Numbered from the stretch's first letter, positions 21,700 through 33,504 are shown. The stretch: DNA of 64,000 nucleotides from Albula goreensis (GCA_022829145.1 CM040746.1:16989290-17053289), one strand, 5' to 3'. The notes: generated from the sequence alone by a model not told the origin. Translations and numbers: made by a program.

Positions 21700-24118
21700 G
21701 TGTGATTTTGCTAGTCTTGGTTTCCTATTGGGAGGGCAGTTCTCTTGTCAATTTCTGCTAAACGTTAGCAAACTTTACAATGTCAGTGATAGTTTGGGTT
21801 GGTCCATTCTTTAATTTGTTTGAAACAAGTGCTTTGTTCAAACTGCTATTGGTCTGATTTCAGAGAAAAGCATTAAGGTGAAATTGTGAACGCACATTCT
21901 GCCTTACACCTGCTAGCTTCCTAGAGAAAACTCCTGTTATCATGAAAACATCAGCTAAATGCAAACTGCATTTTGCACATATGAAGTTAAGGATATATCT
22001 GTCATTTTGAACCCATAAATGACATAAGACTTCTGCATTTCTGCTGTAAATTCTTAGCTACCAGCAAGTTAGCTGCTGCAATTCATGATAAATTATTTTC
22101 ATTGGTGCTACAGCTACTTCACAAAAGTGCGTATTAAAATTTTTATTTTATTGCCCATTAGAAGTACACCTAGAATCTGGCCTTGACAAGACATTTATAA
22201 GTATATTTTAACCAAATCAATCAGATAATAATTGAATTAAATTATTTCAATATATAAAAAAACAAATAACTACATATAACTACTCAGCTCTTACATTTAG
22301 ATTGCACTACATGAATTTTAGAATATATTCCAGAATAAAATATATATTTTAGAATATAATTACTGTGTCTGATAACATATTTTAAAGCCACTTATTTTTA
22401 GCAGAAACTATCTGTTTGTGAATCACAAGGTAAAGTTTGCACATAGCTATGTCACCCGTTTGTCTGATCAACTTTGAAAAGTTTTCTCTGCTACACTGCA
22501 GACTCTTAGTTAGACTAGGTAATGTAACTCAGAGAAAAACATTACTGGGCCATCAGGTTTTTCGTGGGGGGTATGTTCGTCCCAGGCTGAATTAGCATTA
22601 TTCAAGATCCTATATGCGTCCTCCTACTTTTCTGCCCTGCACGGGCCAGGCATGCCACATAAGCCAGGTCAGAATATGAATAAGTATTTTCAGCTTAACT
22701 ATTTTTGTGGAAAAATAGTTTTCACTGAAAATTTTACACTGAAAATGCAATACTTTTTCACACCAGGAATTTTTCTGTGCACTTGAAAGAAAAACGAAAT
22801 CCCAGAAATTAAGAACACACAGTGCTTCATTTTTACATGAAAATAAAAAATAGAAATACATATATGAACTTTCCTACTTTCTTCATCTAATATTTCCATA
22901 GGAGAGACAAAAAGTTGTAGCACAATGATTGCATTTATAAATATTTGAAGGCTGAAAAACATTGTTCCATAATTCATTAGGCATTAAATCAAATATTAAT
23001 GCCACAGGGTGACAGTCTGTGTTGATATTTCTTAATTTTATGTCTTTGTTTAAGAAGTGAATTGCAAAACAATGTGTGTTAAATTTAAATATCCACTCAT
23101 TTTAGATTAACCAGGAAGGAACTTGTCCAACATCCAGACATAAAATTATATATGATTATATGAAAGTTTATTTATTTCTTTTGAAAGTACAATCAAAATA
23201 TCCTTTTGAATTTGTCTAAGCAGATATCTGTTTCCTGCTAGTTTTCTCCAATGATTACTGTGAGCACTTCCACTTGTCCAACCAACCAGCATGTTTAGTT
23301 CCTCTGTGTCTATGCAGTGTAACTGTAGGCACTGTGGTTGCCTTCATGTTTTATCTCTGATTGTCAGGATGAAATGTCACGTTTTGAGGATTCATTCAAA
23401 AACTGCACTTACACAATGAAAAGTAATTTTCTGTTGGCCTTGCACATCTAGTCTAGATTATGGCACAAACAACATGCTAAAGATATTTAACTGCACATGA
23501 TTGGCAATTATAATTATCAATGTCAAAGAAGTAGTTTGTCTGGAATTATGAGACATTTCAAATATTTAATTTATATCTTATTTTATGGTAAACACACATT
23601 TTAACAATCTGAAAATAAAAATGTTCAATGATATTTAAAAAAATCTAAAAGCAAATAAATATTACTGAATAAATATCTTCTTTTTGCCAAACCTATTTTG
23701 TCATAATTTCATTATAGCAGGAAGATATACATAGAGAGATATCGTGGCAATTTCCTCTGCCTGGATTAAAATGGATGCAGATGGGACAGAGGGTGTGCAA
23801 AGGCAAGGCACGTGGTTACAGTGATACTCTTCTAATCTATTTTTGTTTGTTAAATAAGAAATACATTAGGATGCACTCTCATGATGGGCTTCTTTTCCTC
23901 CCATATACCTGTACCTCTCTCACTGATAGGTTGTAAAAATCAGCATTTGAGTCCGACACATTTTTGAATTAAAAAAAAATTCTACTTAATGTTCTTATGA
24001 GATCAATAAATCAAGCTTTTTTATGTAACGATAAGCAATTAATCATGACTACATGCTTGTTACGGTATTACCAGTACTACCAGGTCAATGGGCTATTGAA
24101 CACGTCCGTCACTCAAAA
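21700..24118. other. AT-rich intergenic sequence
   Basis: No gene is recognised. Repeated TTTTAGAATATA phrases occur at about 22315-22360. From 23720 to 23830 there is a less AT-rich block (TATCGTGGCAATTTCC and onward) that could be conserved non-coding sequence. Confidence 0.4.
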
Positions 24119-24610
24119 TGAGTCACGAATCAGGCAGAACTCAAACGCAGACAGATATTTACAAGAGTTTATTAGGCAGCTAAAAAAACACAAAGCAAGG
24201 TTGGGGACAGGCAGGATCAAAAACGGGTAAAGGTACAAAAACACAATGCCAGGGACGGAAATCAGAAGGCAGGCAGTGGTCAAAAAACAAGTGAGCTCAG
24301 AAAAAGTACAAGACACAAGCCAAGAAACAAAGTCAAAAACAGGTACACGGGTGGATAAACAGAGAATACAGCTGGTAATGAAACAGGAAAACTCGCACTG
24401 AACACAAGAACAAGCGAGACTCAGGTGAACGAAAGACAGGTGAAACAAATGGGTAATCAGGAAACAAGGTAACAAGGAGGTGGGGCAGACACAAAAGGGG
24501 AATGAAAACAAAAGCACATGGACTGGGGAAAAAAATGAAGCCAAATGAAAACAAAATGGAAACATTGAAAATAAATGAACAGAAAAAAAGTTCAGGCAAC
24601 AATACTGACA
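24119..24610 (-). mobile_element. Probable solo LTR
   Basis: The element reads best on the minus strand, where it is strongly T-rich with repeated 'cctgtttttgac', 'cttgtgtcttg' and 'ctgcctgtcc' phrases. It ends with an AATAAA signal (24173-24168), a short tail and GATTCGTGACTCA. This is the look of Gypsy-type and related fish LTRs (T/CCTG-rich U3, polyadenylation signal, '...CGTGACa' end). On the plus strand it would start TGAGTCACGA and stop AATACTGACA, with AAAA next to both ends. No primer-binding site, gag or pol adjoins it. The 183-codon minus frame across it is a by-product of low stop-codon content. Confidence 0.45.
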
Positions 24611-27119
24611 AAAAGGAGTTACAAGCAAAGGGTGTACAGGACTGCAAAGCATGCTGGGCTGCACAAATACTCAGGAGACTAATTATTCTGATGCATGCTG
24701 AATCCAATTAATGACATTCACCTTTTGAAGGCCAGGAAGGTGAACATTTTAGACATATTTAAATCAAATGCATATTAGTCAGGACATTTCAAACTTTGAT
24801 GGCTCTTTAAACAATTTGTGTAATTCCCACCATTTATTGTGGAATTTTGGTAAAAACATTTAAAAAGTTGATTGAGAGGTGAGATTATTTCTTTCAAGCA
24901 TGTATCTATGGGCAATGAAGTGAATTAGGAATAACTCATCTACTTTACATATGGTACATACAGATATGGTAAATATGGAAGTGTAAATGATGAACACAAA
25001 AGTGTAATCAATTAATTCAGCTTTCTCAATTTTTTAAGGCATTTTTTGCAATTAAAAAAAAAACTAACAAAAGCTAATTGTATTTACAAAGCATTGTGTC
25101 TTGTTTATAAGTGATATTTTGTTGTCATATTTTTGGTCATTGTGTCTTTAAAAAACTACCCACTGATTCTTCCATTCCCTGTTTAAATAACTTATTATGT
25201 TTCCTGAGGGGACAGGTTTAATGATGACTTCATTTGAGACTAGAAACCTTGGCACTGAAAGACATCCTGAGTCTTTATCAGCATCATCAGCCCATATCTG
25301 GTGGTCACTGGCGCCACAGTTTTCCAGTGCTGCCATTCCTTTGTGTCACTTTGCAGGCGCAGGAAGTGGGAACTTCCCTCCTAAACAAAGCAGCTAAAAG
25401 GAGGCACTTCTTAGCCCTGTTTTAAACAGAGAAATCTCACCAAGACCACAAACAGCTCATAATTACTGGCTGGGTTTTCTAGCTTGCAGGGTTAAACTTC
25501 TGACACCTTCACTATTTTTGAAAGCAGGGATAGGGGCAATATTCACAGCATATTAGCTGCACTGTTACCAACAGAAAGCCAGAGTTCATCAAATAAAGTG
25601 GTGAAAGTAGAGAGGGAGAGAAAAAAAAGACTAATGAGGTGTTAGATAGGTCATATCATTAGACAGGCCATGATGAAAATGTCTCATAAGCCTTCACTGA
25701 GTTGTCAGAAGGCTTTCTGTACTAAGAGCTGCAAGGTATGTTCCATGCATTATTTACCTTAAGTGGGCCTCACTTAGACACACATATGCAGCATTGTTGT
25801 GAACTGCAGCTGTACGGGTTTGTTGCTTTGACACAATGAATTTTATGGTTCCAAAACTAAGGCAGGGTGTCAAACCATTTTTCTGCATTCTCAAAATTGA
25901 GCACAAAACAGTGATTTGGGCGCAATCCAAGTTATATTATTAGAACAGAATTAAATAATCCTCTATGATAATTATTTACCTCTCGAATTGAACCATGGTT
26001 CATTCTCAACCCCACAAAGCTACCTTCTTTCACATTTTCAGCAGGACCTGGCAACACATGTGACTTATCAGCCAATCAATAAATCAACAGAAATACAATA
26101 CAACATAGGGGTCTGGATATGCCACATGATCCTGGTACAATACACATGCAGTTACTTTCATATTTATTTTAAAAAAATCAGATTGAGGTTTGGAAAGAAC
26201 AGTTTTTCGTCAAGTACACATTACATTATAAAAGAGTGGAGAAAGATACATGGTGGATGCTGGATGGATTGAATATAAATAGTAACATGAGGCTATTATG
26301 ATGATGTTAATTTTCATATGTATTTTTAATTATTTATTATGATTATAACAAATTGTTACAAATAGGTAATGAGTGGATCATACACCTAATGTAATGGTGT
26401 CCCAGTATGGAATAAAAATACCTTACATGATAATTACAGCTAACTATATAAATTATAATGGCATTATATTAATTGTATTATTATATTAATTATAATAACA
26501 CTATGTTATAATCATGATACTTTTTCCAAGTCTTCCCTCAAAACATACTACTCAATGGAAGACAGGAAACAAAAGAACATGTTTCTTCACTATCTAACCC
26601 AGCTACAGTTAACTAGCAGTCAGCACCTTTTTCACACAGAACAACCTCTTGAAAATAAAAACATCAACTCACCACACCAAAAAACTCCAAAAGCCAGGCA
26701 AAACAAAACCATAAACAAAGGTCTCAGAGTGGTCGGCTACCCTCTCACCTTAACACTCTCCTGTATGTCCATACAAGATCTTTTTAAAAGGGTTCTCATG
26801 GGTTCTCTCAAGAATCCAGTGTAACCCCCACCCACCCCCTGCTTGCATCTCACTCACATTCACAAAGGCTGCAGTTAGCATCCCTTGCTAAAGCTCTACT
26901 AGCTCTGTACCTACTGCTCATACCTGTCAGTCAGCCACAAAACAAACTCTCTCCTCATTAGCAAACTTAAAATTGTCTTGTCCCTTTAAAAGAATATGGT
27001 CAGATGTAAAGTACAGAGGTTATAATCAGTGCTTAACAAATATACATATATATTGGTTCTCATAAATTTGGGAAAAATAACTTAAAATGAAAATCTCATT
27101 TCATTGTTTCTGACAAAAT
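24611..27119. other. AT-rich intergenic sequence
   Basis: No gene is recognised. Around 26440-26520 the DNA is almost pure A+T with TTAATTATA repeats. From about 26540 to 26990 the minus strand has LTR-like T/G-rich phrasing (for example GGTTTTGTTTTGCCTGGC near 26700), but no polyadenylation signal or terminal TG/CA pair could be placed, so it is not called. Confidence 0.4.
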
Positions 27120-27225
27120 TGCATGCAGGAGAGAATGCTAATTCCAAAGCATGTGGCAAATAATTTGTATGAATATTCATCAATTATGAATATGCAGATA
27201 ATGTATATTTACCATATATCCTGTT
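27120..27225. promoter_or_regulatory. Candidate enhancer block with POU-type palindrome
   Basis: ATGAATATTCAT (27169-27180) is a perfect palindrome close to the dimeric POU/Oct site. It is followed within about 5 bp by ATTATGAATATGCAGATAAT, which holds a second POU-like half site and a TAAT core. The region also has GAGAATGCTAATTCC. Closely packed homeobox and POU motifs without repeat character suggest a developmental enhancer; this is inference. Confidence 0.3.
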
Positions 27226-28617
27226 CAGGCACGGTCACTATTGCATTGGTACTTTAAAATCCAAATGTGAACGTACAATAGTTCAAGAAGGGGATTCCGA
27301 AACAATTCTTAATTCAGTGTTTCAAATTGATTCCATCTCAAAGGAGGCAATTGGGGAAAGTGTGGAAACAAAAAAAAAAAAAAACATTTACCATCGCCAC
27401 AGACATCTTTGGTTGCTTCTGTTTGAACACAGTGAGAAGAATGATGGCACCAATTTTAGAGCTTTATTGTAATGGTATTTCCCAAAAGTGAATGTCATGA
27501 TAACACACTATGCCCTTTGAATTTTTCTCTCTGTTTCTTAATTATTCACCAGATTACAAGATTGCATTCCATCCCTCTTTTGTACACATTGAGGATCAAG
27601 TTAAATTAATTGTTTATTCCAGGTTGATCCAGGTTTTAGAATAAGCAGCAGCAATGGTGAACCATTTCCATCCTCCAATCTATGCTCTGAAAATGATTAG
27701 ACATTAGCTTCAGCGTTAAACAGCTCCTGTTCCATTCCTCACTAATGGAGGAATGAAGATATTCTGTGGGGTTAATACATCATGCATAAAACATTATCGC
27801 TGTGAATATTGATGAGGGAGAGAGATTACCACAGGAAACCCAGCACAGCAAAACCCACATGTGAAGGACACAGGAAATGAGGCAGAATTTAAGCCGAGTA
27901 AAAATGTGCAAACACAGGCGCCATCACACACAGGAAATGACATTTAAAATCTACACCAGCTCTGCTGTAGGACATTCCTCTATGATACATGGACACTGTG
28001 TTAGGAAGTGCAAAATCAGAACCACATGCCCTGAAACACCTATTGAAATTCATGGGGTCCTTATGAAAATTAAATAATAGATTTGATCTGCCCTGGCAGT
28101 GAAATACCTGATATTTTACATTTTACTGCAAAAGTCAAATACCATTCACTCTGTGACACCATATTAACTGACTATAAATTGCAATACTTGCTATATCTGC
28201 TTATGGTTGAATATCCTGCAGTCACCCAATCAGACAGGAAAGTTAAGTCTGGGGAAGGATACTGAAATAAGAAAAACTATTCACTGTATGTTAACAATAT
28301 TCACTATTCACATGCGATAAATGGATGTATACTGGGGATAGACAAAATAATGGAAAAATACTGAAAGTTTTTTATTTTGTATCCTCCACCCTGGAGAATA
28401 GGCCTCACACAACAGGCCTCTCTCACCAGTTTAGGAGGGGACAGCTGTGGTCATGTGACTCCTCCATTCACATGACCACTAACCCACACTTCTGTCCTTT
28501 CTACAGATGCAAGAGCAGCTGCATGCTGCCCTATGTCATCAGACGGTGATGGAGTCAGCATAAAATTGTTTTTTACTTTCACAGGTACTTGGTCAACCCA
28601 GAGTGGCTGATACTCTG
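27226..28617. other. Intergenic sequence
   Basis: No gene is recognised. A poly-A run lies at about 27370-27385. The last 200 bp before 28618 may belong to the SINE or LINE whose tail follows, but no body could be identified. Confidence 0.4.
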
Positions 28618-28706
28618 CATTTTTGTACCATTCTTATGCACTTTGCCTTGTAAGTTGCTCTGGATAAGAGCGTCTAACAAATGTCCTTAATGTAATGTAA
28701 TGTAAA
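28618..28706 (+). mobile_element. L2-type LINE/SINE 3' tail
   Basis: The phrase GTAAGTTGCTCTGGATAAGA followed by GCGTCTAACAAATG is the conserved 3' tail shared by fish L2-clade LINEs and the SINEs that borrow their machinery. It is followed by the terminal short repeat (TGTAA)n, here three units ending at about 28706. Reverse transcription starts at this tail, so only the 3' end of a 5'-truncated copy may be present. Confidence 0.75.
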
Positions 28707-28848
28707 GATACAGAGTGATGAGACTAAAAATCTGGCTTAACCACTGTGAAGTAAAGTGTTTAATGTGTCAAGGAGAACAGTGTGAACAGTGTCATGATGC
28801 ATGATGGCATATGCCAAACAAAAAAAAATCACCAGAAAAGAGGAACAG

Positions 28849-29306
28849 TGTTTGTGTAATAGTAAGAAAAAAAAGGGGTAATATATTTATCTACAAGAAG
28901 ATAAAATCCTGTTAAAGTTAAAAAGCTGATAAGAGAAGGAATTCATTGAAAAAAGGGCTGAGAAATGATTAAAAAGATCATAAGTTCACTATAAATATGG
29001 GTTAAAAGAAAACAGTAAATGCTGTAAACTCATGGGATGTTTGAGAAGGACTTAAAATGTTACGTGTATTATTCATTCATTGTTTGTTTCATTTGTTCCA
29101 GTTAAAACTAAACGATAATGATCTGTTGTCCACTACGGTGGTCTAGATGGGTTAGAATTGGGGATTGATTGTTTTGGTCTGCGCCCACATACGGGTGATA
29201 TTGCGCGCAATGTTTTCCTGAATGGCATTATTAAAGCAGCTCTGGTTGAGGAAAGACGGTTTTCACTCGTGTGATTCTTTTTCCTCGGTTTTGCCGGAGT
29301 GCAACA
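28849..29306 (+). mobile_element. 5' LTR of an LTR retrotransposon or ERV-like element (start uncertain)
   Basis: The right end is firm: GTGCAACA stops two bases before a primer-binding site. Inside are a TATA-like CTATAAATA at about 28989-28997 and a polyadenylation signal ATTAAA at 29230-29235, followed by a U5-like T/G-rich stretch. I placed the left end at TGTTTGTG (28849) because it is TG-starting and roughly inverse to the right end. TGTTTGAG at 29038 is an alternative but would leave the TATA motif outside. A 3' copy for comparison is not in the window, so the length of about 458 bp is provisional. Confidence 0.6.
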
Positions 29307-29308
29307 TT

Positions 29309-29326
29309 TGGAGGCACCGCTGGGAT
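29309..29326 (+). other. Primer-binding site, resembles tRNA-Thr
   Basis: The 18 bases TGGAGGCACCGCTGGGAT begin with TGG (pairing with the tRNA 3' CCA). They match, from memory, the complement of the 3' end of a vertebrate tRNA-Thr(AGU), whose mature end reads ATCCCAGCGGTGCCT plus CCA. The site sits two bases after the LTR, where a retroelement starts minus-strand DNA synthesis. The match was not searched against a tRNA set. Confidence 0.65.
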
Positions 29327-29701
29327 GGGATAGTGAGAGTGGCGTCTATCATCCGAAGCTGACTCTCTCGCTATTCATCCCTCCTAATACATCCAGCAAC
29401 GTGTGGTAGCATAGTAGCAGCAACGGTAGTTCATCGGCAGCTTGCAGTGGTTCAGCAGCGGTCGGCAGCACTCCAGCAGCAGCGGTGGTTCAGCGGACAG
29501 CCTGCAGTGTTTCAGCAGTAGCAGTGAAAGCGATAACCCGAGTGTGTGTGTGCCGAACAACAGCAGCGGAAGGAACTGGGACACGTATGTGGATGTGCAA
29601 CACTAACCTGCATACAGCTAGCTACAGTGAAAATAGATCCGAAAGTGGTTAAAGCTACAATAACGAGATAGGAGACAGATTTGACGTTGCGGAAAAAGAA
29701 A
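29327..29701 (+). other. Untranslated leader of the LTR element, CAG-rich
   Basis: Between primer-binding site and gag start lies a 375-bp leader. From 29390 to 29535 it is full of imperfect CAGCAG/CAGCGG units, with phrases such as GGTTCAGCAGCGG repeated. Leaders of retroelements carry packaging and dimerisation signals; whether the CAG-rich part does so here is unknown. The open frame on the opposite strand is a by-product. Confidence 0.5.
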
Positions 29702-30542
29702 ATGGCTTCGTTAGAGATTGAGGATTTGAAACTGGAAGTGATTGGAGCATTGTACACTTTGACTAAAGATGTTCTCTTGGAACTTTGCAATATTCTTGAC
29801 ATACGGGAGTTGGGCTTGGTAGACATAACTGATAAAAGTCGCTCTTTCCTCATTGCATTTATCGGGCGTTACTTAGATAGGGAGGAGTTGAAAGAGCTAG
29901 AAGACGAGGGCATGGCAGAGTTGCTAATGGTGAGGGACAAAATGGCGGAATTGAAGGAGGCTGTTCAAGCTAGCGGCTCAAACGGTGCAATGCCAACTGT
30001 AGCACAACCGGCTAGGATTCAGGAGCAGGCGGCTCAACTCTCAGAACAGGAGAAGTTGCAAAAGGAACTAGAAGCCATTACCTTAGCTCTGAAATTATCA
30101 TTACAGAAAAAGCTAGAGGGAGGTCAGGTACCCCTACAGAAGAGTGGAAATGGCAATAACCAAGGCCAAGCTTCAGTCCAGCAACAGCTGTCACAAGGAC
30201 GTTTTCCAGTGCAGTGGAGCAGAGAGTTTAAGATCTCTGGACAGGTTGGGGAGCCAGGACAAAGGGATAAACTTAGTTTCTCAAGTCTGGCTCATCAAAT
30301 TGAGCAAGGCATAAAGAAGGGGTTTCCTGAGGCAGAGATCGTTGATGCAGTGGTCCGGGCCATCGCGCCAGGTTTACAACTTCGCAGTTACCTGGAGGGG
30401 AAACCAGATTTAACTTTACCCACACTGAGGCGAATTCTCCGCTTCCATTATCAAGAAAAAGGGGCAACAGAGTTGTACAAGCAATTAACATCAGAGGTGC
30501 AGAGTAGCAAGGAAAGCCCACAAAACTTTGTGATTCGGGCGC
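29702..30542 (+). CDS. gag polyprotein of an LTR retrotransposon or ERV-like element, cut by an assembly gap
   Basis: The ATG at 29702 has a good initiation context (A at -3, G at +4). The frame is already open from a TTG at 29681, which I do not take as the start. The frame is uninterrupted for 280 codons and then enters the N-gap. Residues about 5-90 form a helical, Leu/Glu-rich N-terminal region. Residues 100-150 are Gln/Glu-rich and probably coiled. From about residue 165 a capsid-like domain follows, with SREFKISGQVGEPGQ, then HQIEQGIKKGFPEAEIVDAV and IAPGLQLRSYLEG. Near the gap, KESPQNFVIRA lies where retroelement capsids have their second, dimerising subdomain. Gag packages the element RNA into cytoplasmic particles. 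Similar gag proteins are common in fish genomes. No zinc knuckle, protease or polymerase can be seen because of the gap. The intact frame, leader and primer site suggest a recent insertion. Confidence 0.8.
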
Positions 30543-31042
30543 NNNNNNNNNNNNNNNNNNNNNNNNNNNNNNNNNNNNNNNNNNNNNNNNNNNNNNNNNN
30601 NNNNNNNNNNNNNNNNNNNNNNNNNNNNNNNNNNNNNNNNNNNNNNNNNNNNNNNNNNNNNNNNNNNNNNNNNNNNNNNNNNNNNNNNNNNNNNNNNNNN
30701 NNNNNNNNNNNNNNNNNNNNNNNNNNNNNNNNNNNNNNNNNNNNNNNNNNNNNNNNNNNNNNNNNNNNNNNNNNNNNNNNNNNNNNNNNNNNNNNNNNNN
30801 NNNNNNNNNNNNNNNNNNNNNNNNNNNNNNNNNNNNNNNNNNNNNNNNNNNNNNNNNNNNNNNNNNNNNNNNNNNNNNNNNNNNNNNNNNNNNNNNNNNN
30901 NNNNNNNNNNNNNNNNNNNNNNNNNNNNNNNNNNNNNNNNNNNNNNNNNNNNNNNNNNNNNNNNNNNNNNNNNNNNNNNNNNNNNNNNNNNNNNNNNNNN
31001 NNNNNNNNNNNNNNNNNNNNNNNNNNNNNNNNNNNNNNNNNN
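30543..31042. other. Assembly gap of 500 N
   Basis: Exactly 500 ambiguous bases, which is probably a placeholder rather than a measured length. It interrupts gag. The following sequence shows no polymerase or LTR, so the true gap may be several kilobases, or the element may be truncated. Confidence 0.99.
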
Positions 31043-31499
31043 GTCAACATATTGGAACAATATATTTGAGATATTATGAGAACATGTTTTCTCTAGATTT
31101 GTCAATCACTGTCTCTATTTAACTTAGGTATCCAAATTCCCTGCTACTTCTGCCTTGGGTAGGTAAATACTGAAACACAGACAAGGGGACAGATCAGAGA
31201 CACTTAATCTAATCATAGTGTTCCTATACTGATTGCCAGTTGTACTGTCTTGAAATTGAATTACAGATGATGATTTGCAACATAACATTTTAAATGCTGT
31301 TGAAGTCATCCTGGAAATGTCATTCATAGTTCTCAAATAACATATCCCATTAAGGATATAAACACAACAAAATTTTATATTGCTCTTAGTTTATAACATC
31401 CGCATATTATGAAAGTTTCAGGCAATTGCAGTTGCATTTTTTTCACCCAAAATTCAACATTGTGAGAAAGATGTTTCATACAAAAACAGATAGCCTATG
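31043..31499. other. Sequence after the gap, nothing recognised
   Basis: AT-rich; no retroelement coding sequence or copy of the LTR at 28849-29306 was found here. ATATTG and CAATAT form a small inverted repeat around GAA right after the gap (about 31050-31065). Confidence 0.45.
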
Positions 31500-32270
31500 T
31501 AATGTGCAGCTAGGGTCAGTCTTGGTTCAATTGCAGGCTCTCATTGTGAAGTTTTTCTCATGCCTGATATCTCATTAAAGCTATGCCACAGCCACCTTGC
31601 CCCAGCCCCTCACTCATTCCTGGATAACAGCCCCAGTGACACCCTGGGCTTTTGCACCACCCCATAATTAAACCTGTCCTTAGTAATTACTGCTGGTGAT
31701 CTCCTTGGCAACATGACGTGGGGGTGATTGTGAACACACCAGGGAGGGTGGCCTAATGTTAGCCTAAACTGGTCAATTAGCATACTGGATTTAATGCCTG
31801 GAAGAGAGTTGCCCTTAGAGGTGCCCACTTACGAAAACGAAGTTAATGAAGGTCAGGCACTTCTTTATCATCTACTTCAGCATCGCCTTCCAACTGTTTG
31901 ATTTTAAAATGTGGCAAGCAAGGTTCTGCTTGTTTTCCCTTCTCATTTTACGCTTTACAGAGCTTTTGATACTGCAACAATAGGAAATTGGATTAGCAAT
32001 GGCTTTCATTTGCTTTGCTTTTCATACTAAATAGAGGGAGAAAGAAGAGAGAGCTAATCTGGACTTCTAGGCACAAGGATCCACAGTGTAAGCAACCCTG
32101 TTGAGATGACGCACGTCACCACGGTGACAGCAATGTGACAGGTCCTTTCTTCTCCTCCCACCTGAGGATGTCAGGCCTGTAAAGGACGCATCCCGCCTAC
32201 TCCACAATCTCATTACTGTCTTCTTCACAGCTGTTGAATCTGTGGCTAGCTTTAACTCAACCGTTGATCA
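31500..32270. promoter_or_regulatory. Candidate conserved non-coding block(s) with X-box-like motifs
   Basis: Two parts stand out from their AT-rich flanks. The first, about 31560-31830, has CCATAATTAAACC, TAGTAATTACTG and CTCCTTGGCAACATGACG, the last containing an RFX half site (31701-31712). The second, about 32095-32190, has GTCACCACGGTGAC (32115-32128), a perfect 6-2-6 inverted repeat that is one base from an RFX X-box. The lack of repeats and the dense TAAT motifs suggest enhancers. This is inference only. Confidence 0.28.
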
Positions 32271-33500
32271 AACGTCCAAGAGTAAGCTCAATTCATTTCA
32301 ACTCAGTCTTCCCTATGCTTTAGAGAATATTTTATCCTTTATAGGATGATAAAAATAAGACAAAATACTTTGCAGAAAAACTGCAAACTAAAATGCAACC
32401 ATCTGATCCTTATTGTTTAATATTTATCCTCAAATTTTATTTTATCCCCAATTTGGGCTGCCAGTTTCATCTGTAGCTTCATATCTTCATTGTAGCAGCA
32501 AGCATGTATTGTCCCTCAAAGTATGTAGCTCAACATGCAGCTTCTTTTCACTCTGTAGTCCATCAGACCAGCTAGTTGGCTGGGATGGTTGGGTGAGTTT
32601 AAGGGCAGTGCTTAAGGGATGTGGAATGGGATGGGGTTGTGGTGTACTAAAAATGTTAAAATTAATAATAAATAAATTAAACCAGAGAAATAATACAAAT
32701 TGTATACTATATGATTTGAACATAGTCCTAGCTCTTCAGTTATGATTTATCATTCCAAGTTTGTTTTAGTGTTGTGATAGTACACTTTAATTAGTTATGT
32801 AAGGGAAACCTTTCTTTGACACTTGGTTGAGAGGGGTTGGGGGTTGAATTTGTTTCTGACAGTGCCAGGGGTTACATGACTTAAAAGAGAAGTTTCAATG
32901 TACCCAATGGGACCTAAGTTAGTTTAACACTCTGGGGGAAATGGTCACTGATTGACAACTTCACTTGACTTGGGCACTGAGCTTGTCTGTATAGAGCAGA
33001 AAGGAAATAGGAAACAAAAAAAGGTATAAACGGTACACAGTGTTGAATATTTAATGAATGCACACCAGATCTTCTCATGTTTTTTTAATGGTGGAGGAGA
33101 GAAGAAGGCTCTTTTCTGCAAGGGTCCTGTACTGGTTGTGCCTTGTTCACCCATTTTACTTGAAGTTCTCTGCCCCAGTTTTTTTTTTTATGCATATGTT
33201 TATGTGGATTAATATAATGATGGGACAGCGGGTCTGCATGTGCTTTGGTGCTCTCTTTATCCGAAAAACTTCTGCTTGTAGAAGAGTGAACTTCACTTCC
33301 ATCTTCCTACTTCTCTCTCAGTATCAGACTCTCTCTCTCCCTATCTCTCCTTCTGACTCTCTTTTTCTTGATTCATTTTCTTGCAGTTTATCAGTCTGGG
33401 CCCCAAACCCAATTAACACTTATCTTGGGTAACTGTAGATTTCAGCAGTATCAGGTGCTCTGTACCCAGTAGCAATAATGACCTGTCCAATTCTCCAGGG
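32271..33500. other. Intergenic sequence
   Basis: No gene is recognised. There is a T/C-rich tract at about 33300-33380 (repeated CTCTCTC and TCTCCTTCTGACTCTC). Confidence 0.4.
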
Positions 33501-33504
33501 TGTA

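Noticed and set aside
22540-22560. ATTACTGGGCCAT as the missing right-hand Harbinger end
   Set aside because: Only the short TGGGCC part fits the inverted left end; the neighbouring sequence lacks the expected GATCC motifs and A/T run.
24113-24664. Minus-strand open frame of 183 codons, Cys/Phe/Ser-rich with membrane-like stretches
   Set aside because: It is the T-rich strand of a probable LTR; low stop content and hydrophobic residues follow from TTT/CTT/TGT codons, and no family is matched.
26540-26990. Possible second LTR on the minus strand
   Set aside because: T/G-rich phrasing is suggestive, but no polyadenylation signal, TG/CA ends or primer site could be placed.
30451-31105. Long minus-strand frames spanning 30451-31105
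   Set aside because: They consist almost entirely of the N gap.
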